Source of the DNA: Myxococcota bacterium
GTDB taxonomy: Bacteria > Myxococcota_A > Bradymonadia > UBA7976 > UBA1532
DNA: 64,000 nucleotides
NCBI GenBank assembly: GCA_023150895.1
Contig: JAKLJY010000002.1
Coordinates: 62,001-126,000 of the forward strand
Direction: 5' to 3'
A program made the position numbers and the translations under genes. Positions 54,330 to 61,232 of the stretch are shown here, piece by piece. Within the stretch, counting starts at the first letter, position 1. Every line of letters starts with the position of its first letter. The notes under the pieces are model-generated. The model searched no databases. It was not told the origin of the DNA and worked only from the letters and a program-made list of their open reading frames with translations.

Positions 54330-54827
54330 ATGCAAACAATGTCACGTCAGCCGCCCCACCCCCCGCATGCACCCCACCCGCCGGACGCCCTGGCCCGGCT
54401 GCTGCATCCGACCGCGCTCGACGGTGCGCTCGCTCGGCTCGTCCCCGATCCCGCCGCGCGGGCGTTCGTCTCGCGCTGCATCGTCGGCGAGGGGCCGATT
54501 CATCACCGCGGTGCCAGTTTTGTCCTGATTGAGGCCCTCCACCGGCTGCTCGAACGCCTTCCCCCGCTGCCGTCGCCCCCTTCGACGGCCCCCTCGCGCC
54601 CCTTTCCGATGCGCCTCCCGCCCCACGTCGCGCCGCGCGACCCGCCGCCGGTCTGGCCGGTCAGCGTCCCGCTCGACACCGTGGCGGCGCTCGGCGGCTC
54701 GGATCCCGTGCTCAGAGAGTCCCTGATCGACTGCGTGACGGACGGCCCCGCCCACCATGCGCTCGCCAACGTGGTCATGCTGGCCCTCATCGAGGAGGCG
54801 CTCGCACGCCTGCCGGACGGGGCGTGA
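54330..54827 (+). CDS. Hypothetical protein with an internal duplication
   Basis: 165 residues from the ATG at 54330 (an ATG at 54339 is also possible). Two ~50-residue halves align by eye: LARLVPDPAARAFVSRCIVGEGPIHHRGASFVLIEALHRLLERL and the later segment around LIDCVTDGPAHHALANVVMLALIEEALARL, each with C-(I/V), G-P-(I/A)-H-H, and a closing helix. A Pro-rich linker joins them. The paired His-His with a Cys in each half could bind a metal (inference). It is followed five bases later by the next gene, and probably heads a four-gene unit to the MscS channel. Confidence 0.65.
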   Translation: MQTMSRQPPHPPHAPHPPDALARLLHPTALDGALARLVPDPAARAFVSRCIVGEGPIHHRGASFVLIEALHRLLERLPPLPSPPSTAPSRPFPMRLPPHVAPRDPPPVWPVSVPLDTVAALGGSDPVLRESLIDCVTDGPAHHALANVVMLALIEEALARLPDGA

Positions 54828-54831
54828 GCGG

Positions 54832-55488
54832 ATGGATGGCGCCCATCGGGCGATGGGGCGGGCGTTCCTGGGGTGCGCCGGCGAGCTCGGCATGTGCAGC
54901 GCGGCCTGGCTGTTCTGTGAAACGGCGTACGCAGCGGGGGGCGCGGACGAGCTGTGCGCGCTCATGAACGCGCTCGGCCGGGGTTTTCCGGTGCTCGACG
55001 CGGTGGGCCGGGCCGTGCTCTCCGGCAAACGCCCCCCACTCGAGACCGCCGACGAGGTCCGCCTGCGGTTGGGCGGGCTCGAGGAGGTGGTGTTCGTCGG
55101 GCACGAGGCCCTCTTCCTCGACGCGCTCCTGCCCACCCTGCCGGCCGACCTCCACGTCTCGCTGCTCCGTCCCGGCGACGCCCATACGAACTGGCCGCGC
55201 GTCGTCGCGAATTTCCGCGGGCGCGTCGACACGGTCACCCTCGCCGACTTTCAGCGGGCCGCCGGCCCGGGCAGTGCGCTCGTGACCTTCACCTACGGCG
55301 CGCAGGAGACGACCTGCCACGTCATGCCGACCTGGCTGCGCGTCGCCGGCCCGGATGTCCGCGTTCAGTTCCGCTCGCTCATCGGATGGGAAGTGATGCG
55401 TGACCCGTTCTTCGTCTATCCCCGGTGGCTCGTCGAGGCGGACCGGGCGCAGTTCACGGACCACGTCGGTCCGGCGGTGCCGTCTTGA
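54832..55488 (+). CDS. Hypothetical cytosolic protein, Rossmann-like
   Basis: 218 residues from the ATG at 54832. A helical first third contains several Cys (GCAGELGMCSAAWLFC). Alternating strands and helices follow (LEEVVFVGHEALFLDALLP, DLHVSLLRPGDA, SALVTFTYGAQETTCHVMP), suggesting a Rossmann-type fold without a clear nucleotide motif. The family is not recognised. Its stop overlaps the next start as TTGA, so it is translationally coupled to the transporter gene. Confidence 0.65.
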   Translation: MDGAHRAMGRAFLGCAGELGMCSAAWLFCETAYAAGGADELCALMNALGRGFPVLDAVGRAVLSGKRPPLETADEVRLRLGGLEEVVFVGHEALFLDALLPTLPADLHVSLLRPGDAHTNWPRVVANFRGRVDTVTLADFQRAAGPGSALVTFTYGAQETTCHVMPTWLRVAGPDVRVQFRSLIGWEVMRDPFFVYPRWLVEADRAQFTDHVGPAVPS

Positions 55489-56807
55489 CCGCGACCGCCG
55501 CCGGCACGCTCGGCGTCCTCACCGCCGTGCTGGTGGTGCAGGCGCTGCTGCCCGGCATCCGCCTGCTCACGGTCCTGGTGGGCGCGCTGATGGCGGTGGG
55601 GATCGCCGTGGTGTCGGGCACGAGCACCGCCGCGGCGATTTTCGCCGGTGTCCCGTGGGACGTCCTGGTGATCGTGGTGGCCCTCGGGCTCCTCTCCCAC
55701 CGGGTCGCCGACACGGGACTCTTCGCCCGCCTCTCCGTGGCCGCGGTCCGGCTCAGTGCGGGCTCCCCGACGCGGCTCTGGTTGATCTTCGCGGTGTGCA
55801 TGTACCTCGTGAGCGGGCTGATCAACAACCTCACGGCGCTTCTCCTCGTTCTGCCCGTGCTGCTCGGCCCGATGGCCGCGATGGGTGTCGATCGGCGCTA
55901 CGTCGCGTCGGCGTTGGGCGCCACCCTGGTCGCGTGCAACCTCGGCGGCGCGGCCACGCCCATCGGTGACTTCCCGGCAATCCTCCTGATGGGGCGGGGT
56001 GCGATGGACTTCACCGACTATGCGACGACGATGGTGCCGCGGACGGCGCTGACCCTGCTCGTCTTCGGCGGCCTGGTGCTGCTTCGGCGCCCCGCCCGCG
56101 GACTCGTGGTCTCGCCCCTCTCGAGACGCCTCGCCGTGCGGACCACCGAGGCGCTGCATCGCGGGATCCGCATCGACCGGCGTGCGCTCTTCCCCGCGCT
56201 CGGCGCCCTCATCGCGATGCTCGTCGCCTGGGTGCTCGTCCCGCGCAGCAGCGGAATCGGCCCCGAGCTCATCGCGTGGGCCGGCGCCGCGGTCGCGCTC
56301 GTTTCGGCCCCGACGACGGGGGAATCACTCCTGAGGCGACACGTCGACGTCGAGGCGCTCCTCTTCTTGCTCGGGCTCTTTCTCATCGTCGGCGCCGTCC
56401 GGGCGAGTGGCGCGTTCGACGTCGCCGCCGCCTGGTTGATCGCGCTCCCCGTCTCGCCGGACGTTCAGCTCGTTCTCTTTCTTCTCCTGGCCGGGCTGTT
56501 GACCGGCCTGTTCTCCGCGGGCCCCGGGATGGCGGCCCTCCTCGACGTCGGCGAACGCCTCGCCGAGCAGCATCCGCCGGCGGTCGTCTACACCGGACTC
56601 GCGATGGCCGTCTGTGCCGGCAGCTCGCTCTTTCTCACCGCCGCGACTGCGGGACCGCTCGCCCAGATGCTCACGGACCGCGCCGAGTTGGTCGATGCGG
56701 ACGGCCTGGCCGTGCGTTTCGGCTTCTCGGACTACCTGCCCGTCGGCCTGCTGGGGTTCCTGGTCACCCTCGGCGCGGCCATCGTTTTCACACTGGCCTC
56801 GGCCTGA
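55485..56807 (+). CDS. Ion-transporter superfamily (ArsB/NhaD/SLC13-like) membrane protein
   Basis: 440 residues from the TTG at 55485, overlapping the previous stop by four bases. There are about eleven membrane helices in two halves. The re-entrant motif SGLINNLTALLLVLPVLL and NLGGAATPIGDFPAI in the first half, and a second-half counterpart (GLFSAGPGMAALLDVG, LFLTAATAGPLAQM), are typical of the IT superfamily, which includes Na+/H+ antiporters (NhaD), arsenite pumps and dicarboxylate carriers. The exact substrate cannot be told. The MscS channel gene follows after 29 bases, which hints at ion or osmotic homeostasis. Confidence 0.82.
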   Translation: MTATAAGTLGVLTAVLVVQALLPGIRLLTVLVGALMAVGIAVVSGTSTAAAIFAGVPWDVLVIVVALGLLSHRVADTGLFARLSVAAVRLSAGSPTRLWLIFAVCMYLVSGLINNLTALLLVLPVLLGPMAAMGVDRRYVASALGATLVACNLGGAATPIGDFPAILLMGRGAMDFTDYATTMVPRTALTLLVFGGLVLLRRPARGLVVSPLSRRLAVRTTEALHRGIRIDRRALFPALGALIAMLVAWVLVPRSSGIGPELIAWAGAAVALVSAPTTGESLLRRHVDVEALLFLLGLFLIVGAVRASGAFDVAAAWLIALPVSPDVQLVLFLLLAGLLTGLFSAGPGMAALLDVGERLAEQHPPAVVYTGLAMAVCAGSSLFLTAATAGPLAQMLTDRAELVDADGLAVRFGFSDYLPVGLLGFLVTLGAAIVFTLASA

Positions 56808-56836
56808 ACCGCCTGCCACGTCCTCGGGGGAGTGCC

Positions 56837-58414
56837 ATGCTCGGCTCGAAACGTACACATCGCCGCCTCGGCGTCTGCGCCCTCACCCTCGGCCTGGCAT
56901 TGGGCGGGCCGCCCGGTCGGTTCGGCCCGAGCGCCGCGCACGCGCAACCGCCCGAGACCGATGGCTCCCATTCTCCCCGGGCGGCGATCTCGGCCTTTCT
57001 CGAGGCCACCCGCGCCGGGCAATACGAGCGGGCGGCGCGCTTCCTGGGGACCCCGGCGCCGGAGGTCGGTGACCCATCGCACCTGGCGTTCCAGCTCAAG
57101 GCGGTCCTCGACCGCCACCTCTGGGTCGACCTCGAGGCGGTCTCCCCCGACCCGGAAGGCGACCGCGGCGACGGCCTCGAACCGGGGGTCGACGAGCTGG
57201 GGACGATCCCAGGACCGAGCGGTCAGGGCTCTCCCGTGCGGCTGATCCGCGCGTCCACCCCGCCCCACGAGTGGGTCCTCGCCCCGTCCGTCGTCTCGCG
57301 GATCGACGGATGGTACCGCTCGCTCCCCGGCGCGTGGCTTCGCAGCGTACTCCCCAAGCCATTGCAGCGGCCCGGACCGGCGGACGTGCTCTGGTGGCAG
57401 TGGGGGGCGATCCTCATCCTGCTTGGCGTCGCGATCACGGTCGGGCTCGGATCTGCCCGGCTGACGCGTCGGCTGCTGACGCGCCTGGCGGCCCGGACCG
57501 AGACGCCCTGGGATGACGGCGTCGCCACGCGACTCGGCGCCCCGCTGACCCTGCTCGTCACCGCGGTCGTCGTGCGGTCCGGGCTCCCGGTGCTCGGTCT
57601 CTACACGCCCGCCGAGGCCGCGGCACGGGGCGTCATCCGGGCCGCGCTCATCGTGACCGCCTTCTGGGCCGCGTGGCGGACCATCGACGCCGCGGCCGAG
57701 TCATTTCTGAGCGTGCGTGGGGTCGCGCTCGCGTCGGTGACGCGAACCCTGGTTTCGATGGGTGCACGGCTCGGCAAGGTCGCACTCATCATCGGCGCGC
57801 TGGTCATGGCGCTGCGGGCGCTCGGCGTCGAAGTCACCGGTCTGCTCGCGGGGCTCGGTCTCGGGGGCCTCGCCGTGGCGCTCGCGGCGCAGAAGAGCGT
57901 CGAGAACCTGTTCGGTGGCGTGGCCCTCGCGGTGGACAGTCCCTTCGGCGTCGGGGACTTCGTGCGGATCGAGGACTTCGTGGGCACCGTCGAGGCCATC
58001 GGACTGCGCACGACGCGCATCCGGACCCTCGACCGGACCCTGGTCACGATTCCCAACGGACGCCTGGCGGACATGCGTCTCGAGAACTTCTCGGTGCGCG
58101 ACCGCATCCTGTTCGCCTGCACGGTCGGGGTGACCTATGAGACCCGGCCCGACGTCCTTCGACGGGTCCTGGAGGACCTGGAGGCGCTCCTTCGGGCCCA
58201 TCCGAAGATCTGGCCGGACGCGGTGGTCGTCCGCCTGGCGGCCTTCGGCGCGTCCTCGCTCGACATCGAGGTCAAAGCCTGGTTCGAGACGCGAGATTGG
58301 GGCGAATTCCAGCGAATCCGGCAGACGCTCATGCTCGAGATGCTGGGCGTGGTCGAAGCGGCGGGCGCCGGTTTCGCGTACCCGACGCAGACCATCCATC
58401 TGGCGCGGACGTGA
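56837..58414 (+). CDS. MscS-family mechanosensitive channel with extra N-terminal domain
   Basis: 525 residues. A signal peptide and a ~150-residue periplasmic-like domain (AISAFLEATRAGQYERAARFL...) precede four or five membrane helices. The pore helix and beta domain of MscS are clear: GLLAGLGLGGLAVALAAQKSVENLFGG near 335, then DFVRIEDFVGTVEAIGLRTTRIRTLDRTLVTIPNG. MscS channels open under membrane tension and release solutes on osmotic downshock. GGGGGAG ends four bases before the ATG. It is the last gene of the run that starts at 54330. Confidence 0.92.
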   Translation: MLGSKRTHRRLGVCALTLGLALGGPPGRFGPSAAHAQPPETDGSHSPRAAISAFLEATRAGQYERAARFLGTPAPEVGDPSHLAFQLKAVLDRHLWVDLEAVSPDPEGDRGDGLEPGVDELGTIPGPSGQGSPVRLIRASTPPHEWVLAPSVVSRIDGWYRSLPGAWLRSVLPKPLQRPGPADVLWWQWGAILILLGVAITVGLGSARLTRRLLTRLAARTETPWDDGVATRLGAPLTLLVTAVVVRSGLPVLGLYTPAEAAARGVIRAALIVTAFWAAWRTIDAAAESFLSVRGVALASVTRTLVSMGARLGKVALIIGALVMALRALGVEVTGLLAGLGLGGLAVALAAQKSVENLFGGVALAVDSPFGVGDFVRIEDFVGTVEAIGLRTTRIRTLDRTLVTIPNGRLADMRLENFSVRDRILFACTVGVTYETRPDVLRRVLEDLEALLRAHPKIWPDAVVVRLAAFGASSLDIEVKAWFETRDWGEFQRIRQTLMLEMLGVVEAAGAGFAYPTQTIHLART

Positions 58415-58459
58415 CCCGACGCCTCGGGGCGTGCGCCGGCAGGCATTCTCTCACAGTCG

Positions 58460-58498
58460 GGAAATCGACAGGATGCGTACGGGTATCCGACGATTTCC
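58460..58498. other. Long imperfect hairpin in the 235-base gap before the phospholipase D gene
   Basis: GGAAATCG (58460-58467) pairs with CGATTTCC (58491-58498), and inside it GGAT pairs with ATCC. The folded element is 39 bases long, with a ten-base top loop and small asymmetric gaps. It lies 46 bases after the MscS stop and 151 before the next ATG. It could end the MscS transcript, bind a regulator or sit in the 5' leader of the lipid genes. The rest of the gap shows nothing I can name. Confidence 0.4.
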
Positions 58499-58649
58499 GT
58501 CGATGACATGCGGGGGGCCGTGCGGCACGGGGTTTGCGTATGTCTGTATGCGCGCCACCCCCCGTCGGCCGCACACGTAACACCCGGCTCCGTCGACGAC
58601 TCTCACCGGGGCACCGGCGCGGCAGAGGCGTCCGCACGGAAGAGGCCCC

Positions 58650-59876
58650 ATGAGACTCCACCCCCCCTCCGCTCCCGACGGCTGTGTTTCCGCCGCCCTC
58701 CCCTGGCATCTGGCGGTTTCGATGCCGCGGCCGCCGATCGGCCTCGCCGCCGGTGGTGATGCGGCGTTTCCACTCATCCTCCGGCGCATCGCCGAAGCGC
58801 GCCACAGCATCGACATCCGCGCCTACATCTGGCGGGACGACCACACCGGCCGGACGGTGGCGCGGGCGCTACTCGCCGCCGCGGATCGGGGGGTTGCCGT
58901 CTCGATCGCGAAGGATCGCGACGCGGCGAGCTACGAGTTCTCGGAGCGCACGGGTCGCAGCCTGCTACACCCGGATCTGCAGCCGTATGACCGCCTCGAG
59001 GCGGCGTTCCTGTCGACCGTCTACTCGGGCCGACCCATCCGCCGCGCGGCGGGCCCGTCGGCCGAGGGCGAGGCGCTGCGGGCCCACCCCAACGTGCGCC
59101 TCGACATCGGACGTCGGTACGATCACGCCAAGGTCTACGTCTTCGACGAGCGCCGCATCGTCCTCGGGGGCATGGGCATCGGCGACGAAGCGCGCCATGA
59201 CACGATCGACTACATGGTCGACCTCGAGGGTCCGTGCCTCGTAGAGCGGTATCGGGCGCGCCGGGCCGGACAGGCGGACTTCGACCCGGTACGCAGCATC
59301 GACTTCCTCCTGCACGAACGGGCCACGCACGGTGTGTCCGCCCCCCCGCTTCGGCGCGACCGGCTCGGGCTGCTCGCGGCCGCACGACGGTCACTGGTCG
59401 TCGAGATGGCCTACTTCGGCGATGACGCGTTCGTCGACGCGCTCGTCGACGCCGTCCGCCGCGGGGTCGAGACCACCGTCGTCGCCTCGCGGCGCGCCTC
59501 CATTCTGCGCCATCTGAACCACGCCGCGCTCGATGACCTGCTCGTCCGGACGGGCGCCCCCGCACATCTCGGGGTGTACCTGGTCGACGCCGAGGTCCAC
59601 GCCAAAGTGGTCGTCGTCGACGGCGTCGCCGTGGATCTCGGCAGCGCCAACTTCTCGCCGCTGTCGCACGGCATCTACGACGAGGTCAACGTCCACGTCC
59701 GCGATACGAGCCTCGCGGCGCGCCTCACGGCCGAGATCCGCAAACACGCGGCCACGGGGGAACGGCAGGGCGGCCGCCTGCGCCACCGGCGCTCCCTCGC
59801 GGTCGTCGAGGCCTGGCTCATGGCGCGGCACGCCCGACAGGTGGCACGCCGAGCGACCGCCGCGCCCCGAGCATAA
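58650..59876 (+). CDS. Phospholipase D/cardiolipin synthase-like protein with two HKD motifs
   Basis: 408 residues. HKD motif 1 is DHAKVYVFD near residue 157, followed by GGMGIGDE. Motif 2 is VHAKVVVVD near 315, followed by GSANFSPLS. Both His-x-Lys-x4-Asp signatures are intact, so a covalent phosphatidyl-His mechanism is expected. There are no N-terminal membrane helices, unlike ClsA, so it is closer to ClsB/ClsC-type or other PLD-like transferases. Cardiolipin formation from phosphatidylglycerol is the likeliest reaction given the next two genes. GAAGAGG precedes the ATG by four bases. Confidence 0.88.
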   Translation: MRLHPPSAPDGCVSAALPWHLAVSMPRPPIGLAAGGDAAFPLILRRIAEARHSIDIRAYIWRDDHTGRTVARALLAAADRGVAVSIAKDRDAASYEFSERTGRSLLHPDLQPYDRLEAAFLSTVYSGRPIRRAAGPSAEGEALRAHPNVRLDIGRRYDHAKVYVFDERRIVLGGMGIGDEARHDTIDYMVDLEGPCLVERYRARRAGQADFDPVRSIDFLLHERATHGVSAPPLRRDRLGLLAAARRSLVVEMAYFGDDAFVDALVDAVRRGVETTVVASRRASILRHLNHAALDDLLVRTGAPAHLGVYLVDAEVHAKVVVVDGVAVDLGSANFSPLSHGIYDEVNVHVRDTSLAARLTAEIRKHAATGERQGGRLRHRRSLAVVEAWLMARHARQVARRATAAPRA

Positions 59877-59972
59877 TTGCACGTTTGTTCAATAAACATC
59901 GCGCCGGGCCGTAACGCCCACCGCCGGTAGCGGCTCCCAACGCTGTCGTCTTGTCATTCGAAGGCTACGCCC

Positions 59973-61226
59973 ATGGAAATCCTGTCCTCGCTTCTGCGCG
60001 GTGATCTCTCCCCGAGCGCCCGGATCTGGTCCGCGTTGCTGCCGGCGATTCTGCTCGTCGCCTACTTCATCGGCGGTCTGTTCGTGTACTTCGGGCGCGT
60101 CGCCCTGCGCGGGCAGCACCACGACGCCGAGATGGCGAGTCGGCCGACGACGGCCATCCTCGGCCCGTTCGTGCGTCACTTCTTCGCGTGGCTGATGCAG
60201 CCCCTCTTCCGCGCGTTCCGCGCCTCCGGGCTCCCCGCGGACGCGGTCACCATTCTGTCGACGCTGATCTCCCTGGGGGCTGGGGTGGCGCTGGCGGCCG
60301 GTCGCTTCGCGTTGGGGGGTTGGCTCTACATTCTGTCCGGCGCGCTGGACTTCGTCGACGGTCGCCTCGCGAGGCTGACCGGGACGGCGAGCCCGCGCGG
60401 CGCCGCGCTGGACTCGGTGCTCGACCGCTACGCGGACACTGCGGTGCTGGTCGGCCTGGCCTGGTACTACCGGGATTCGTGGGTGCTCCTCGCCGTCCTC
60501 GGTGCCCTGGCGGGCTCCCTGTTGACGTCGTACGTGCGGGCCCGCGGCGAGGGCCTCGGGGTGTCCATGAAAGAGGTGGGCGTCGCGCAGCGCGCGGAGC
60601 GCATCGCCATTCTGGGCAGCACGGTGGCCCTGAGCCCGATCTTCCCGGCGATCTACGACCCGACGAACCCGCGTCCGGAACACGGTCTGGCCATCGTCGG
60701 CATCACCTTGCTGGCAGTTCTCGGCAATCTCACCGCGTTCTCCCGCCTCGGCGCCCTGCTCGATGCGCTGTCGAATCGACCGACGAAGGCTCGGCCGGGC
60801 TTCTTCGGACTCGGACGAGGGAGCCTGCTGCGGGGCGCGGTCAGCGCGGTCGTGGCCACCGGCGCGGACTTCATGGTGGTGGTCGGCCTGGTCGGCGCCG
60901 GCCTCACGCCGGCCTGGGCCACGCTCTTCGGCTGCGTCGCCGGCGGGGCGCTGAACTTCGCCCTGAACCGACGCTGGGCCTTCGAGTCGAGCGCCGACGC
61001 CCGAGTGCCGCCCCAGGTGGGCCGCTACGTCACCGTCAGCGCCACGAGCGCGCTGCTCAACGCCGGGGGCGTCTCGCTGCTGATGCTCCTCCCGGTCGAT
61101 TATCGCGCGGCGTGGTGGCTCGCGCGCGGCATCGTCTTCCTCGCCTGGAACTACCCCCTCCAGCGCAGTTTCGTGTTCGCCCCCGAGCTTGCCACGCCCC
61201 CGCGACCCGCCGCCCACCACGCGTAG
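59973..61226 (+). CDS. CDP-alcohol phosphatidyltransferase fused to GtrA
   Basis: 417 residues. Residues ~75-270 form a CDP-OH-P transferase whose signature is complete: D-G-R-L-A-R, eight residues, G, three, D, three, D (from about residue 128), the metal-binding site for moving a phosphatidyl group from CDP-diacylglycerol to an alcohol. From ~288 a GtrA domain of four helices follows (ADFMVVVGLVGAGLTPAWATLFGCVAGGALNFALNRRWAFES), a family thought to flip lipid-linked sugars. The fusion joins lipid synthesis and a flippase-like module. Glycerol phosphate, inositol phosphate or another alcohol could be the acceptor. The next gene starts seven bases after the stop. Confidence 0.9.
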   Translation: MEILSSLLRGDLSPSARIWSALLPAILLVAYFIGGLFVYFGRVALRGQHHDAEMASRPTTAILGPFVRHFFAWLMQPLFRAFRASGLPADAVTILSTLISLGAGVALAAGRFALGGWLYILSGALDFVDGRLARLTGTASPRGAALDSVLDRYADTAVLVGLAWYYRDSWVLLAVLGALAGSLLTSYVRARGEGLGVSMKEVGVAQRAERIAILGSTVALSPIFPAIYDPTNPRPEHGLAIVGITLLAVLGNLTAFSRLGALLDALSNRPTKARPGFFGLGRGSLLRGAVSAVVATGADFMVVVGLVGAGLTPAWATLFGCVAGGALNFALNRRWAFESSADARVPPQVGRYVTVSATSALLNAGGVSLLMLLPVDYRAAWWLARGIVFLAWNYPLQRSFVFAPELATPPRPAAHHA

Positions 61227-61232
61227 TCCGAC

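Noticed and set aside
54330-55488. A single gene split by a frameshift across the two hypothetical proteins
   Set aside because: The first protein ends cleanly after its second internal repeat, and the second has its own ATG five bases later. No homologous continuity is apparent.
59872-59910. Promoter in the AT-rich stretch after the phospholipase D gene
   Set aside because: TTGCAC and AATAAA are only about eight bases apart, so they do not form a normal -35/-10 pair. The short TGTT/AACA pairing is too weak to call.
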